Source of the DNA: 2-12-FULL-60-25 sp003576745
GTDB lineage: Bacteria > Patescibacteriota > Patescibacteriia > 2-12-FULL-60-25
Length of the DNA stretch: 30,694 bases
NCBI GenBank assembly: GCA_030272835.1
Contig: SZOQ01000009.1
Coordinates: forward strand, 1 to 30,694
Reading direction: 5' to 3'
Shown here: piece by piece, positions 15,378 through 21,625 of the stretch
How the letters are laid out: each line of letters starts with the position of its first letter
Position numbering within the stretch: position 1 is the stretch's first letter
Notes under the pieces: model-generated
What the model saw: only the letters and a program-made list of their open reading frames with translations
What the model was told of the DNA's origin: nothing
Databases searched by the model: none
Position numbers and translations under genes: made by a program

Positions 15378-15764
15378 ATGAAGAATACATTCAAATTTTT
15401 AACCTCCGCAATCGCGGCCACCGGAAGCCTCACGCTCCCGTTCGCGGTTTTGGCGCAGAATCCGTTTCAACAGGCGCAAAACCTCGTGGGGAATGTGGCG
15501 CAGTCGGCGAATGTGGGCCAGCAGCAGGAGCTCCCCGTGATCGTGGGACGCATTATCAATGTGATCCTCGGTTTTTTGGGAATCATTCTGCTCGTCCTCG
15601 TTCTCTATGCAGGGTTTTTGTGGATGACGGCCGGCGGCAATGAAGACCAGGTGAAAAAAGCAAAACAGTACATCACCAATTCGGTCATCGGCCTCATCGT
15701 GATTGTGGCGGCATTTGCGATTTCCAACTTCGTGTTGAATTCGCTCATCAACGTCACCCAGTAA
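15378..15764 (+). CDS. TrbC/VirB2-family pilin-like protein (4 of 4)
   Basis: This is a 128-residue protein; the ATG at 15378 is used because the longer frame runs back into gene 3. The signal peptide ends PFAVLAQ, a Gln-rich N-terminus follows, then helix 1 (NVILGFLGIILLVLVLYAGF), loop LWMTAGGNEDQVKKAK and helix 2 (NSVIGLIVIVAAFAISNFVL). It lacks the Gly-rich tail of genes 2 and 3. It is the last gene of the operon, followed by a palindrome and terminator. Confidence 0.88.
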   Translation: MKNTFKFLTSAIAATGSLTLPFAVLAQNPFQQAQNLVGNVAQSANVGQQQELPVIVGRIINVILGFLGIILLVLVLYAGFLWMTAGGNEDQVKKAKQYITNSVIGLIVIVAAFAISNFVLNSLINVTQ

Positions 15765-15766
15765 CA

Positions 15767-15820
15767 TTCGCTGCGCAGCGAAGGCACTCCCGGGCTTGTC
15801 CCGGGGGTGTTTGTATTTCG
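15767..15820 (+). terminator. Palindrome plus terminator of the pilin operon
   Basis: TTCGCTGCGCAGCGAA (15767-15782) is a perfect palindrome. It is followed by the stem CACTCCCGGG / CCCGGGGGTG with loop CTTGT and then TTTGTATTT. Confidence 0.82.
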
Positions 15821-15829
15821 AACACGAGT

Positions 15830-15875
15830 ACATAGTAAATGGTGAAGTAAATAGTGAATAGCAAATAGTAAAATA
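15830..15875. repeat. Left heptamer array of four-helix cassette 1
   Basis: Tandem, slightly varied heptamers are present: GTAAATG, GTAAATA, GTGAATA, GCAAATA, GTAAAAT. The array at 16304-16340, right of the gene, has the same words in reverse complement. Confidence 0.75.
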
Positions 15876-15938
15876 TGGGCTGGTGCTTCAGTTTATGCAC
15901 AGTTGACGTCCGTGCTTTTGTTTGAGACGGAATAGAAT

Positions 15939-16289
15939 ATGAGATCAGGATATAAAGATTTGATCGTATGGAGAGAGGCGATACAGCTGAACACATTGGT
16001 TTTTCAAATGTCCGGCGCATTGCCGTCCCGTCTTCGTTTTGTCTATGCCGACCAAATGCAGAGAGCTTCCCTTTCCATTGCTTCTAACATTGCAGAAGGA
16101 TATGGCCGTTCATCACGCGCTGAACTAAGGCGCTTCTGCCGGATTTCTTTTGGCTCTGCGATGGAGCTCGAAACACAGCTTTGTTCGCTTGAGGCTCTTG
16201 GAAGCTTCCCCGACCCAAAGCTGGAACACGTACAAGAAAAATTAAACCTCGTTCTTCGTTTGTTGTATGGGTTTATTCAGTCATTATAG
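15939..16289 (+). CDS. Four-helix-bundle protein, S23/IVP family (cassette 1)
   Basis: This is a 116-residue protein. It matches the family of proteins encoded in 23S rRNA intervening sequences and of Avd, the accessory protein of diversity-generating retroelements: YKDLIVWREAIQL at 5-17, DQMQRASLSIASNIAEGYGRSSRAELRRFCRISFGSAMELETQL across the middle, and a C-terminal helix. The family forms basic oligomeric barrels thought to bind nucleic acid. No rRNA or reverse transcriptase is adjacent. It stands alone between two inverted heptamer arrays, after the pilin terminator and before the minus-strand lipoprotein terminator. TAGAAT overlaps the region just before the ATG. Confidence 0.92.
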   Translation: MRSGYKDLIVWREAIQLNTLVFQMSGALPSRLRFVYADQMQRASLSIASNIAEGYGRSSRAELRRFCRISFGSAMELETQLCSLEALGSFPDPKLEHVQEKLNLVLRLLYGFIQSL

Positions 16290-16303
16290 AGTTGATTCAA
16301 AAC

Positions 16304-16340
16304 CAATTTGCCATTTACTGTTTACTATTTACTTTATAAC
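16304..16340. repeat. Right heptamer array of four-helix cassette 1
   Basis: Heptamers CATTTAC, TGTTTAC, TATTTAC are the reverse complement of the words at 15830-15875. The array starts 14 nt after the stop codon. Confidence 0.75.
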
Positions 16341-16376
16341 GAAACCGCCCGTCTCAGATTTCTCCAAGACGGACGG
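16340..16376 (-). terminator. Terminator of the three-lipoprotein operon
   Basis: On the minus strand CCGTCCGTCT pairs with AGACGGGCGG (10 bp, one T-G wobble), followed by TTTCGTT. Confidence 0.75.
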
Positions 16377-16425
16377 GTAAGGGTTGAGGTTTGGCTTCCG
16401 AAGAAGGCGTGTTGGGGTCTCGAGG

Positions 16426-17199
16426 CTAGTAGGTCTCGATGCCCCGTGTTGCGTTGTACACGGTGCGGACGGCTCCCCAGGCATAGGCCGTTGGGCCTTC
16501 GCGGTAGGGGAAACCGATGCGGTCTTCCCACATACCGACGGGCTGAAGATACGGCTGCCCGGGAATGCGGTTGTACAGCACCACGCGGATACTGTGTTTC
16601 CCGTTCCCGTCCAAGACGGTCTTTACCATTTCGCCCGGAGGGACGAGAGGGAGAAGGCTCGCTTGGCGTCCTCCGCCGATCTTTGCGGCATTCGTGGGAG
16701 CGAGCAGTCCCTGAAAGCCGTTATAGAGCCGTACCATCTCGCGCCCGTCGATGATGACATGCGCCCAGTACGGACTTTGATTTTTGATGGCGAGACACAT
16801 GCCTCCGCAGGGCTGGCCGTCCATGGGATCCCGGTTCAGGTATCCCACGGACGGTCCAACACTTCCGGCAATGGGTGCCGGGGCGAAGGTTCCGAGCACG
16901 GTCGTGCCGGGGGCTCCGCGCGTGAGGCCGAGCAGTTGGCGTCCGCCGTCGGCAGGCGCCGCTTCCGTCCTTCCTTCGGCTTCGGCGCGCGCCTGTGCCG
17001 CCGCCACCAGGTCTGGCCGAGGTTCGGCCGCCAGCCGCTCGAGCTTTTCGTTCTCGAGTTTTAGGCGCTCATTGTCGCGCGCCTGGCTCTCGATCTTTTG
17101 GATGTAACGGGCCGTCTCGTCGCGTGACGGTCCGGATGCGCATCCGAAGGCGCCGAAGGCGATGCACGAAACGCATACGATCATGAGAATCTTGTTCAT
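16426..17199 (-). CDS. Lipoprotein with coiled coil, unknown function
   Basis: This is a 257-residue protein. The signal sequence MNKILMIVCVSCIAFGAFGC has a lipobox-like ending, so Cys20 is probably lipidated. Residues about 30-75 are a heptad coiled coil (IQKIESQARDNERLKLENEKLERL), then an Ala/Pro/Gly linker. The C-terminal domain (from about 125) has CGGMCLAIKNQSPYWAHVIIDGREMVRLYNG and a beta-rich part ending near the C-terminus. An AGGAG ribosome site lies 7 nt before the ATG. It is the last gene of a minus-strand group of three lipoproteins, but a 148-nt spacer with a large palindrome separates it from the second. Function unknown. Confidence 0.82.
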   Translation of the reverse strand: MNKILMIVCVSCIAFGAFGCASGPSRDETARYIQKIESQARDNERLKLENEKLERLAAEPRPDLVAAAQARAEAEGRTEAAPADGGRQLLGLTRGAPGTTVLGTFAPAPIAGSVGPSVGYLNRDPMDGQPCGGMCLAIKNQSPYWAHVIIDGREMVRLYNGFQGLLAPTNAAKIGGGRQASLLPLVPPGEMVKTVLDGNGKHSIRVVLYNRIPGQPYLQPVGMWEDRIGFPYREGPTAYAWGAVRTVYNATRGIETY

Positions 17200-17312
17200 C
17201 TGGAACTCCTTGTCTGGAAGACGCGACGCATCGCGTCCCTGCCTCCCCCGTTGGGGCGTTTTGTTGCCCGTTGGTCGGGGACGTTGATGTTTGTTGGGGC
17301 GCGGTTGGGGCG

Positions 17313-17340
17313 CGGTAGGGGCGCAGCTGCGCCCCTACCG
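17313..17340. repeat. Perfect 28-bp palindrome, REP-like
   Basis: The sequence is fully self-complementary around CAGCTG, with arms starting CGGTAGGGGCG. It lies in the spacer between two lipoprotein genes next to repeated GTTGGGGCG words. The GTAGGGGCG/CGCCCCTAC arm type resembles repetitive extragenic palindromes scattered in many genomes. Confidence 0.85.
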
Positions 17341-17347
17341 GTATTTG

Positions 17348-17950
17348 TCATTCGGACGGCGTTTCATCTGCTGCCGTCGCCTTGGGGTTTTTGTCCTTGG
17401 CGTCGCCGCCCTGCGGGGCGGAGCATGCTCCGCCCCTACGGGCGGTCAAACATCCGATTGCGCGCGTGTTTTTGTGCACCCGCTTAGCGACCGTTCCTAT
17501 GTCCTTTTGATATTCATCGCGGGACACGAGCGGGGGAGCTGCCTGACTGTAGCGCGCGTATCCGGCTTGCGTCGGATCCGCTTCGCCTACCATGAGAAAG
17601 CTTCCGCTGTACTCGTTGGGACCCGGGGGAGCCGGCATCACGTAGGACGCAGGGCCGTATCCCATAGAACCGCCGTAGCCTGGAACGAAGGCTCTGCCAC
17701 CGGAGGTGACGTTCCTGCAGTACGCATCGGCCTGGGACGAACCCATGGTCGGCGCATTGTACGCGCGGCATTCGCGGAATGCCTTGTCGGTCACGATGAC
17801 CTCGGAATGATCCGAGGAATACGGTCCCGCATTGTCCTTCACCGTCCGCTCGCCCGAGGCATCGCGAACGGTGGTCGTGCGCGTATACGTACCGCACCCC
17901 GCAAGGAGGAGCAGTGATACTGCGAGTACGAGAATGATGAACCTGGTCAT
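17348..17950 (-). CDS. Lipoprotein, unknown function
   Basis: This is a 200-residue protein. MTRFIILVLAVSLLLLAGC is a canonical lipoprotein signal (LAGC, Cys19). AAGGAG lies 7 nt before the ATG, which rules out the longer frame to 18193. A motif of the kind DKAFRECRAYNAPTMGSSQADAYCRN suggests a small disulfide domain, similar in spirit to DYQDCLAELNGFPDKEDYCRR in the next lipoprotein upstream, so the two may be related. The C-terminal Gly/Ala/Lys tail is encoded partly by an imperfect 40-bp palindrome (17406-17445), which looks like an insertion into the end of the gene. Confidence 0.82.
   Translation of the reverse strand: MTRFIILVLAVSLLLLAGCGTYTRTTTVRDASGERTVKDNAGPYSSDHSEVIVTDKAFRECRAYNAPTMGSSQADAYCRNVTSGGRAFVPGYGGSMGYGPASYVMPAPPGPNEYSGSFLMVGEADPTQAGYARYSQAAPPLVSRDEYQKDIGTVAKRVHKNTRAIGCLTARRGGACSAPQGGDAKDKNPKATAADETPSE
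17406..17445. repeat. Imperfect 40-bp palindrome inside the lipoprotein gene
   Basis: A perfect 22-bp core centred on GAGCATGCTC (17415-17436) is extended by CCGCCC / GGGCGG arms after a 3-nt mismatch on each side. The arms (GGGGCGG/CCGCCCC, CTACGGG) are of the same type as the 17313 palindrome. Confidence 0.85.
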
Positions 17951-17960
17951 TGCGTTCTCC

Positions 17961-18260
17961 TTAGTAGGGGGAATAACCGTAGTAGTACAGGGGAGCGAAT
18001 TGTCCTGGACGTCCGCCCCAGACCTTTCGCCGGCAGTAGTCTTCCTTGTCGGGGAATCCGTTGAGCTCGGCGAGACAGTCCTGGTAGTCGCTCGTTGTCG
18101 TTGTCTCGCTGTTCGAGTGCGATCTATACGGCCCTGTTTTGACGTCGTGCTTGGTTTCCTGCACCGGGGACTTGGCATCCGCGCTGAACGCATGATTGCC
18201 GCATCCTCCTGCGGAGATCAGGAACACGACAAGGCCGGTCGCGATGAGAGGGATTTTCAT
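17961..18260 (-). CDS. Small lipoprotein, unknown function
   Basis: This is a 99-residue protein. MKIPLIATGLVVFLISAGGC is a signal with a lipobox-like ending. The mature part has DYQDCLAELNGFPDKEDYCRR and a C-terminus rich in Tyr/Gly. The ATG at 18260 follows GGAGAAAGG; a longer in-frame start (18281) would lie upstream of that site. It is first in the lipoprotein operon, with a 10-nt gap to the next gene. A long structured leader and a near-consensus promoter precede it. Confidence 0.78.
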   Translation of the reverse strand: MKIPLIATGLVVFLISAGGCGNHAFSADAKSPVQETKHDVKTGPYRSHSNSETTTTSDYQDCLAELNGFPDKEDYCRRKVWGGRPGQFAPLYYYGYSPY

Positions 18261-18352
18261 GACGAACCTTTCTCCTCCCATCGGGAGGTTTTCCCTGATG
18301 GGATTGAAGTCTTCTTCTGTCGAAATTCCGTCGCCGGAGACACTCCGGACGA
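18261..18352 (-). promoter_or_regulatory. Structured 5' leader of the lipoprotein operon
   Basis: About 92 nt of leader contain the hairpin CCGGAG-TGT-CTCCGG and two mutually exclusive pairings. CCCATC (18297-18302) can pair with GATGGG (18277-18282), or CCTCCC (18283-18288) can pair with GGGAGG (18274-18279), just before the ribosome site. This could switch translation on and off. Confidence 0.5.
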
Positions 18353-18358
18353 AAATAT

Positions 18359-18387
18359 TTTATATCACAAAACTTCTATTTTGTCAA
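18359..18387 (-). promoter_or_regulatory. Consensus sigma-70-type promoter of the lipoprotein operon
   Basis: Minus strand: TTGACA (18382-18387), 17 bp, TATAAA (18359-18364). ACAAAA-N6-TTTTGT is an inverted repeat overlapping the -35 and spacer, and could be an operator. Confidence 0.82.
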
Positions 18388-18454
18388 GCCTTCTTGTCAG
18401 ATTCTTTGTCCGTAAAGCTATCTTTATTTTTTCGCTGTATTGAGCCAAAAACAG

Positions 18455-18501
18455 ATAATTACCAACAAATAACCAATAACGAATAACCAATTCCCAATTG
18501 C
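18455..18501. repeat. Short word array
   Basis: Words AAATAACC, AATAACG, AATAACC, AATTCCC and AATTGCT are present, the same style as about 9148-9168. The array sits between the lipoprotein promoter and the terminator of the next minus-strand gene. Confidence 0.6.
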
Positions 18502-18503
18502 TA

Positions 18504-18545
18504 CAAAAAAAGACGCCCATTCCGCTTTTTGCGAAACAGGCGTCT
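18504..18545 (-). terminator. Terminator of the ten-helix membrane protein gene
   Basis: Minus strand: AGACGCC ... GGCGTCT with an inner TTTCGC-type stem, followed by seven T. Confidence 0.88.
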
Positions 18546-18568
18546 GTTGGTCCGAAGACCGAGTGAAG

Positions 18569-20233
18569 TTACGGCGTGCGCGCACCGAACTTCGTGAAGA
18601 ACTCCGCCTCGTCTTGAGTAATCTGGACGGGGTCACAGTCCTTTTGGGGTTCTGTGCTTGCGACGCGCGATGGGGGCGTCTTTTTGGGATGCTTTGGCAG
18701 GATCTCCGGCGCCGGCTTTGGCTTTTCCTTGCCCTCTTCCTTTGCCGGAGTATCGATCGACGGCGTCTTTTTACTCGATGCCGTCGCTATCGTCGATGCC
18801 GTCGCTATCGTCGATGCCGGAGAAAGATCGGGCGAGGCCGATGTGACCACGGGCAGACGCACCTCGTTCTTCCCTGCGATATTCGCGGCGAGCCCGGCGC
18901 CGGACCAAAGCGATACCGCGAGGAACACGGCCGCGATGCTTGCGAGCGCGTAGAATGCTCCGCGATGCAGGAATCCCGGCTTCCCGTCTCGCGCATTGGG
19001 TCGAAGCCCGAGGGCGAGCGCAAGAACGATCAGGAACAAGGTTCCTGTGAGCACGCTGATAAGCAGGTTCTGCCACCAGCTCCGGAGAAAACCCATGCCC
19101 GACTGCCCTGATCCGAATCGGAGCAGGCCGTGATACTGATCGATCCAGAAGGCTTGGAAGCCCTCGGGAAGGAGCGGTACTACGTGGCGCACGCAGAGGA
19201 GCGCCACGGTGACGGCCGGAACGCCGTAAAACATGATCCTGGCAAACGTGTAGCGCATGCTCTGCACTTCGAGTTCGCCGCCGTTCTTCGACAAATACCA
19301 GCCGGCAAGGCCGGTAATGAAGAAGAATGCTCCTGCGAGCACGGCCGTGATCGGGTGCGGGTAGGCCGTCATGAGCATGGCGAATGGCGTGATAAAGACG
19401 GCGAGCGCGGTCGCGGCATTCCGAATGCGCGCGGCCGCGGCCTCCTCTTCGATAATGTTCACGCCGAAGGGCAAATGCTGCTCGATATTTTCGCGGGTAA
19501 TGTTCGGCAGAGCAAAGAGCGCCTGCCTCGTGATGACGGTTGCGACTTTTTCGAGGAGTTTCGCGCCCTTTTCCACCGCCCAGGCGATGAAGCCTGCCAT
19601 GAGCCGTATGGCTGCCAGCGCGGCGTAGAACGAGAAAGCGCCGAGCGCCGTGAGAAAACGGCTTTCCGTCATGATGCCCGCGTAGCCCCAGCCAATGCCG
19701 AGGCCCACGAAGGCGAGCACCGCATAGGCGAGGCATCGCCGCAGGTGGAATCGTTCCGGCCGATAGCCCACGTACCGCTCCAGTTCCTCTACGATAGCCG
19801 CCTGATTCGCATCTGGGACGACGTTTCCGGCGGCGTCGAGGAAGGCGCCTTGCGCATTCGTCCTCGGCACATTGTGGTATCGGGGCCGCGCCGCGCCAAT
19901 GGCAATGGCTTCGAGGAGTTCGAGCGCCATGACGGCGACCGTGAAGATCCCGATGGTCATCGGGAACCAGTTCATGCCCTGCCAGGCAGCATTGTTCTGA
20001 TCGAGCGCGGCAAGGCCGAAGGCGGCAATGACAACTTGCACAATTACCGCCAGAACCAGCATTATCTGCGTCGGACCTACGGCGAGCCCGCTGTACAGGA
20101 GCCGCGTGCGTTCGTACGCATTGCGGCCCTGACTTTTTGCATCGCGAAGCGTCTGGAGAATGGCCTCATCCACGCCAAAACGCGGTGCGAGCCCGAAGGC
20201 CGTGAGAAGAGCCAGAAAACCGAGAATATCCAT
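18569..20233 (-). CDS. Polytopic membrane protein, unknown function
   Basis: This is a 554-residue protein with about ten hydrophobic segments, for example 2-17, 54-76, 90-115, four to five more before residue 340, and 385-460. A hydrophilic loop at about 120-160 contains an acidic helix (NQAAIVEELERYVGYRPERFHLRR). The last 100 residues are a Ser/Thr/Pro/Lys-rich tail containing ASTIATASTIATAS, made by an 18-bp tandem repeat (18775-18818). AGGAG lies 6 nt before the ATG. It is probably co-transcribed with the gene ending at 20300; the 66-nt gap holds a CCTCCCC / GGGGAGG hairpin. I do not recognise a family. Confidence 0.8.
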   Translation of the reverse strand: MDILGFLALLTAFGLAPRFGVDEAILQTLRDAKSQGRNAYERTRLLYSGLAVGPTQIMLVLAVIVQVVIAAFGLAALDQNNAAWQGMNWFPMTIGIFTVAVMALELLEAIAIGAARPRYHNVPRTNAQGAFLDAAGNVVPDANQAAIVEELERYVGYRPERFHLRRCLAYAVLAFVGLGIGWGYAGIMTESRFLTALGAFSFYAALAAIRLMAGFIAWAVEKGAKLLEKVATVITRQALFALPNITRENIEQHLPFGVNIIEEEAAAARIRNAATALAVFITPFAMLMTAYPHPITAVLAGAFFFITGLAGWYLSKNGGELEVQSMRYTFARIMFYGVPAVTVALLCVRHVVPLLPEGFQAFWIDQYHGLLRFGSGQSGMGFLRSWWQNLLISVLTGTLFLIVLALALGLRPNARDGKPGFLHRGAFYALASIAAVFLAVSLWSGAGLAANIAGKNEVRLPVVTSASPDLSPASTIATASTIATASSKKTPSIDTPAKEEGKEKPKPAPEILPKHPKKTPPSRVASTEPQKDCDPVQITQDEAEFFTKFGARTP

Positions 20234-20299
20234 GGTGTTCTCCTGTGAAACAGCTGTGCCCTCCCCACCGCGTAAGAGGCGGGGAGGGGCGGGTTTGTA

Positions 20300-21439
20300 T
20301 CAGAGCCAGCTCCGGATTTTCGCCAGCCAGTTCGGCAGGCGAAATCCCGTCCGCGGCTGTTCCGTCTGCGCCCGAAGGCGCCGTGTATCGCGTTCGTATG
20401 CCGCAGTTTCGCGTTCCTTCGCGAATGCGAGGATCTGGCCGCGGATGCGTTCCGCATTCGGATCTTCCTCGCCCGTGAAAAAGTTCTGCAACGCTTTTGC
20501 GCCGCGCACGGCAATGGCCTCTTCCTTCTCCTTCACGAAACTTTTCAGAATCGTGATGAGCCGGGAGGCCTTGGTCGCCGGTTGATCGCCGGGCGCCGGT
20601 GCTGGCGTGCTATGTACGGTCTGGAGCACGCGCACGGCGATTTCCGGACTCCATTGTTTGCTCGCCTGCATGTCGTGAAGCTGTTTCTGCTCCGACCGTG
20701 TGGCGCTGGTGAGCCACCCGAAGTACTCGTCAATGAGCGCCACCTTCTCGGCGTCGTCCTTGAACGTCTTTTCGATGTTCATGACGGCTTCATGAAAGGT
20801 GAGCGCCGGCTTGGCGTACTTTTCCACAATGTCCGCGGCGGACTTCCCGCAACAGGCGCCGGTGGTCGCCGCATAGCCGTTTTTCATGGCCCAGTCCAGC
20901 GGCACTTTTCTGCATCCCTCGAGGAAGTTGGTGAACTTCTTCTTTTGGTCGCCCTTGCCCTGTTCGCGGTCTCCGCGCCAGCACATGGGGCAATGCAGGT
21001 GGTGAATGGTCCGATCGTACGAATTGATGATGCACTCCGATTTGAAAATCTCCTCGAAGGCATCCTTCTTTTCGTCGAAGGATTTTGCGACGGCTTGCTG
21101 GAGGGCGTCGCCGCGATTGCCGCCGCGTTCGATGACCGAGGTGGCGGAGAGCACGGCCGCGTCGATGGACTCATTCAGCCAGTGCTGAATCTTCGTGCCG
21201 TCGTATCCCATCTCCGTGAATCGCGCCGCGAGTTCGTCGGGGGCGTGGAGCAGGGCCGCGGCAATAATGCCGCCGGCGGAAAATCCGTAGTGGGCGATTT
21301 GGTCGTCGCCCAGCATGGCGCGGAGTCCGTCGCCGATTTTCTGCAATGGCGCCAACCCGCCAATGCGATTGCCGAACTTGCGTCCGAACTGCTCGCCGGC
21401 AACTTTGGCGATTTCGTCTCTGATGTCCGCAATAGCCAT
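20300..21439 (-). CDS. Hypothetical protein with a CPMC/CC putative metal site
   Basis: This is a 379-residue protein with no signal or membrane helix. The ATG at 21439 follows GGAAGGAG; the frame continues to 21577, but that part runs through the promoter. HHLHCPMC (146-153), C176 and ACCGK (195-199) form a Cys/His cluster suited to zinc or another metal. The N-terminus has GFSAGGIIAAALLHAPDEL, which resembles a nucleophile-elbow G-x-S-x-G (G52-F-S-A-G), but the rest does not look like a hydrolase. The C-terminal third is helical and charged (FVKEKEEAIAVRGAKALQNFF). It precedes the ten-helix membrane protein in one operon. Function unknown. Confidence 0.78.
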   Translation of the reverse strand: MAIADIRDEIAKVAGEQFGRKFGNRIGGLAPLQKIGDGLRAMLGDDQIAHYGFSAGGIIAAALLHAPDELAARFTEMGYDGTKIQHWLNESIDAAVLSATSVIERGGNRGDALQQAVAKSFDEKKDAFEEIFKSECIINSYDRTIHHLHCPMCWRGDREQGKGDQKKKFTNFLEGCRKVPLDWAMKNGYAATTGACCGKSAADIVEKYAKPALTFHEAVMNIEKTFKDDAEKVALIDEYFGWLTSATRSEQKQLHDMQASKQWSPEIAVRVLQTVHSTPAPAPGDQPATKASRLITILKSFVKEKEEAIAVRGAKALQNFFTGEEDPNAERIRGQILAFAKERETAAYERDTRRLRAQTEQPRTGFRLPNWLAKIRSWL

Positions 21440-21577
21440 GATGTACTCCTTCCCCCGCGGGGGTGTATCCCCGAAGGGAGGTTGAATGTGTTCTGAATTG
21501 TCGAAATGACATATCTCCGGGCCTGTTTGGGCACGAAGATGAGAAATTTTTATATCATAAAATAGCCATTTTGTCAA
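21440..21577 (-). promoter_or_regulatory. Promoter and structured leader of the CPMC/membrane operon
   Basis: Minus strand: TTGACA (21572-21577), 17 bp, TATAAA (21549-21554); AAAAT-N4-ATTTT is an inverted repeat in the spacer. The leader of about 100 nt contains CCCCCGCGGGGG, and CTCCCTTC (21473-21480) that can pair with the ribosome site GAAGGAG (21446-21452). It is the same design as the leader at 18261-18352; both share AACCTCCC. Confidence 0.75.
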
Positions 21578-21625
21578 GTATTCTTGGCTATTTTGTTCAT
21601 ATGCATTTTTGGCTCTGTGAAGCGG

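Noticed and set aside
9392..15764. Complete type IV secretion system
   Set aside because: Only pilin-like components are present; no VirB4-, VirB6-, VirB11- or VirD4-type gene in the window.
15939..16289. 23S rRNA intervening-sequence protein inside an rRNA gene
   Set aside because: No rRNA sequence surrounds either four-helix gene, so they are stand-alone members.
15939..16289. Complete diversity-generating retroelement
   Set aside because: No reverse transcriptase and no template/variable repeat pair with adenine-biased changes was seen.
19130..20248. 372-residue plus-strand frame opposite the ten-helix membrane protein
   Set aside because: Composition is shadow-like and the minus-strand gene has an AGGAG site, helices and a terminator.
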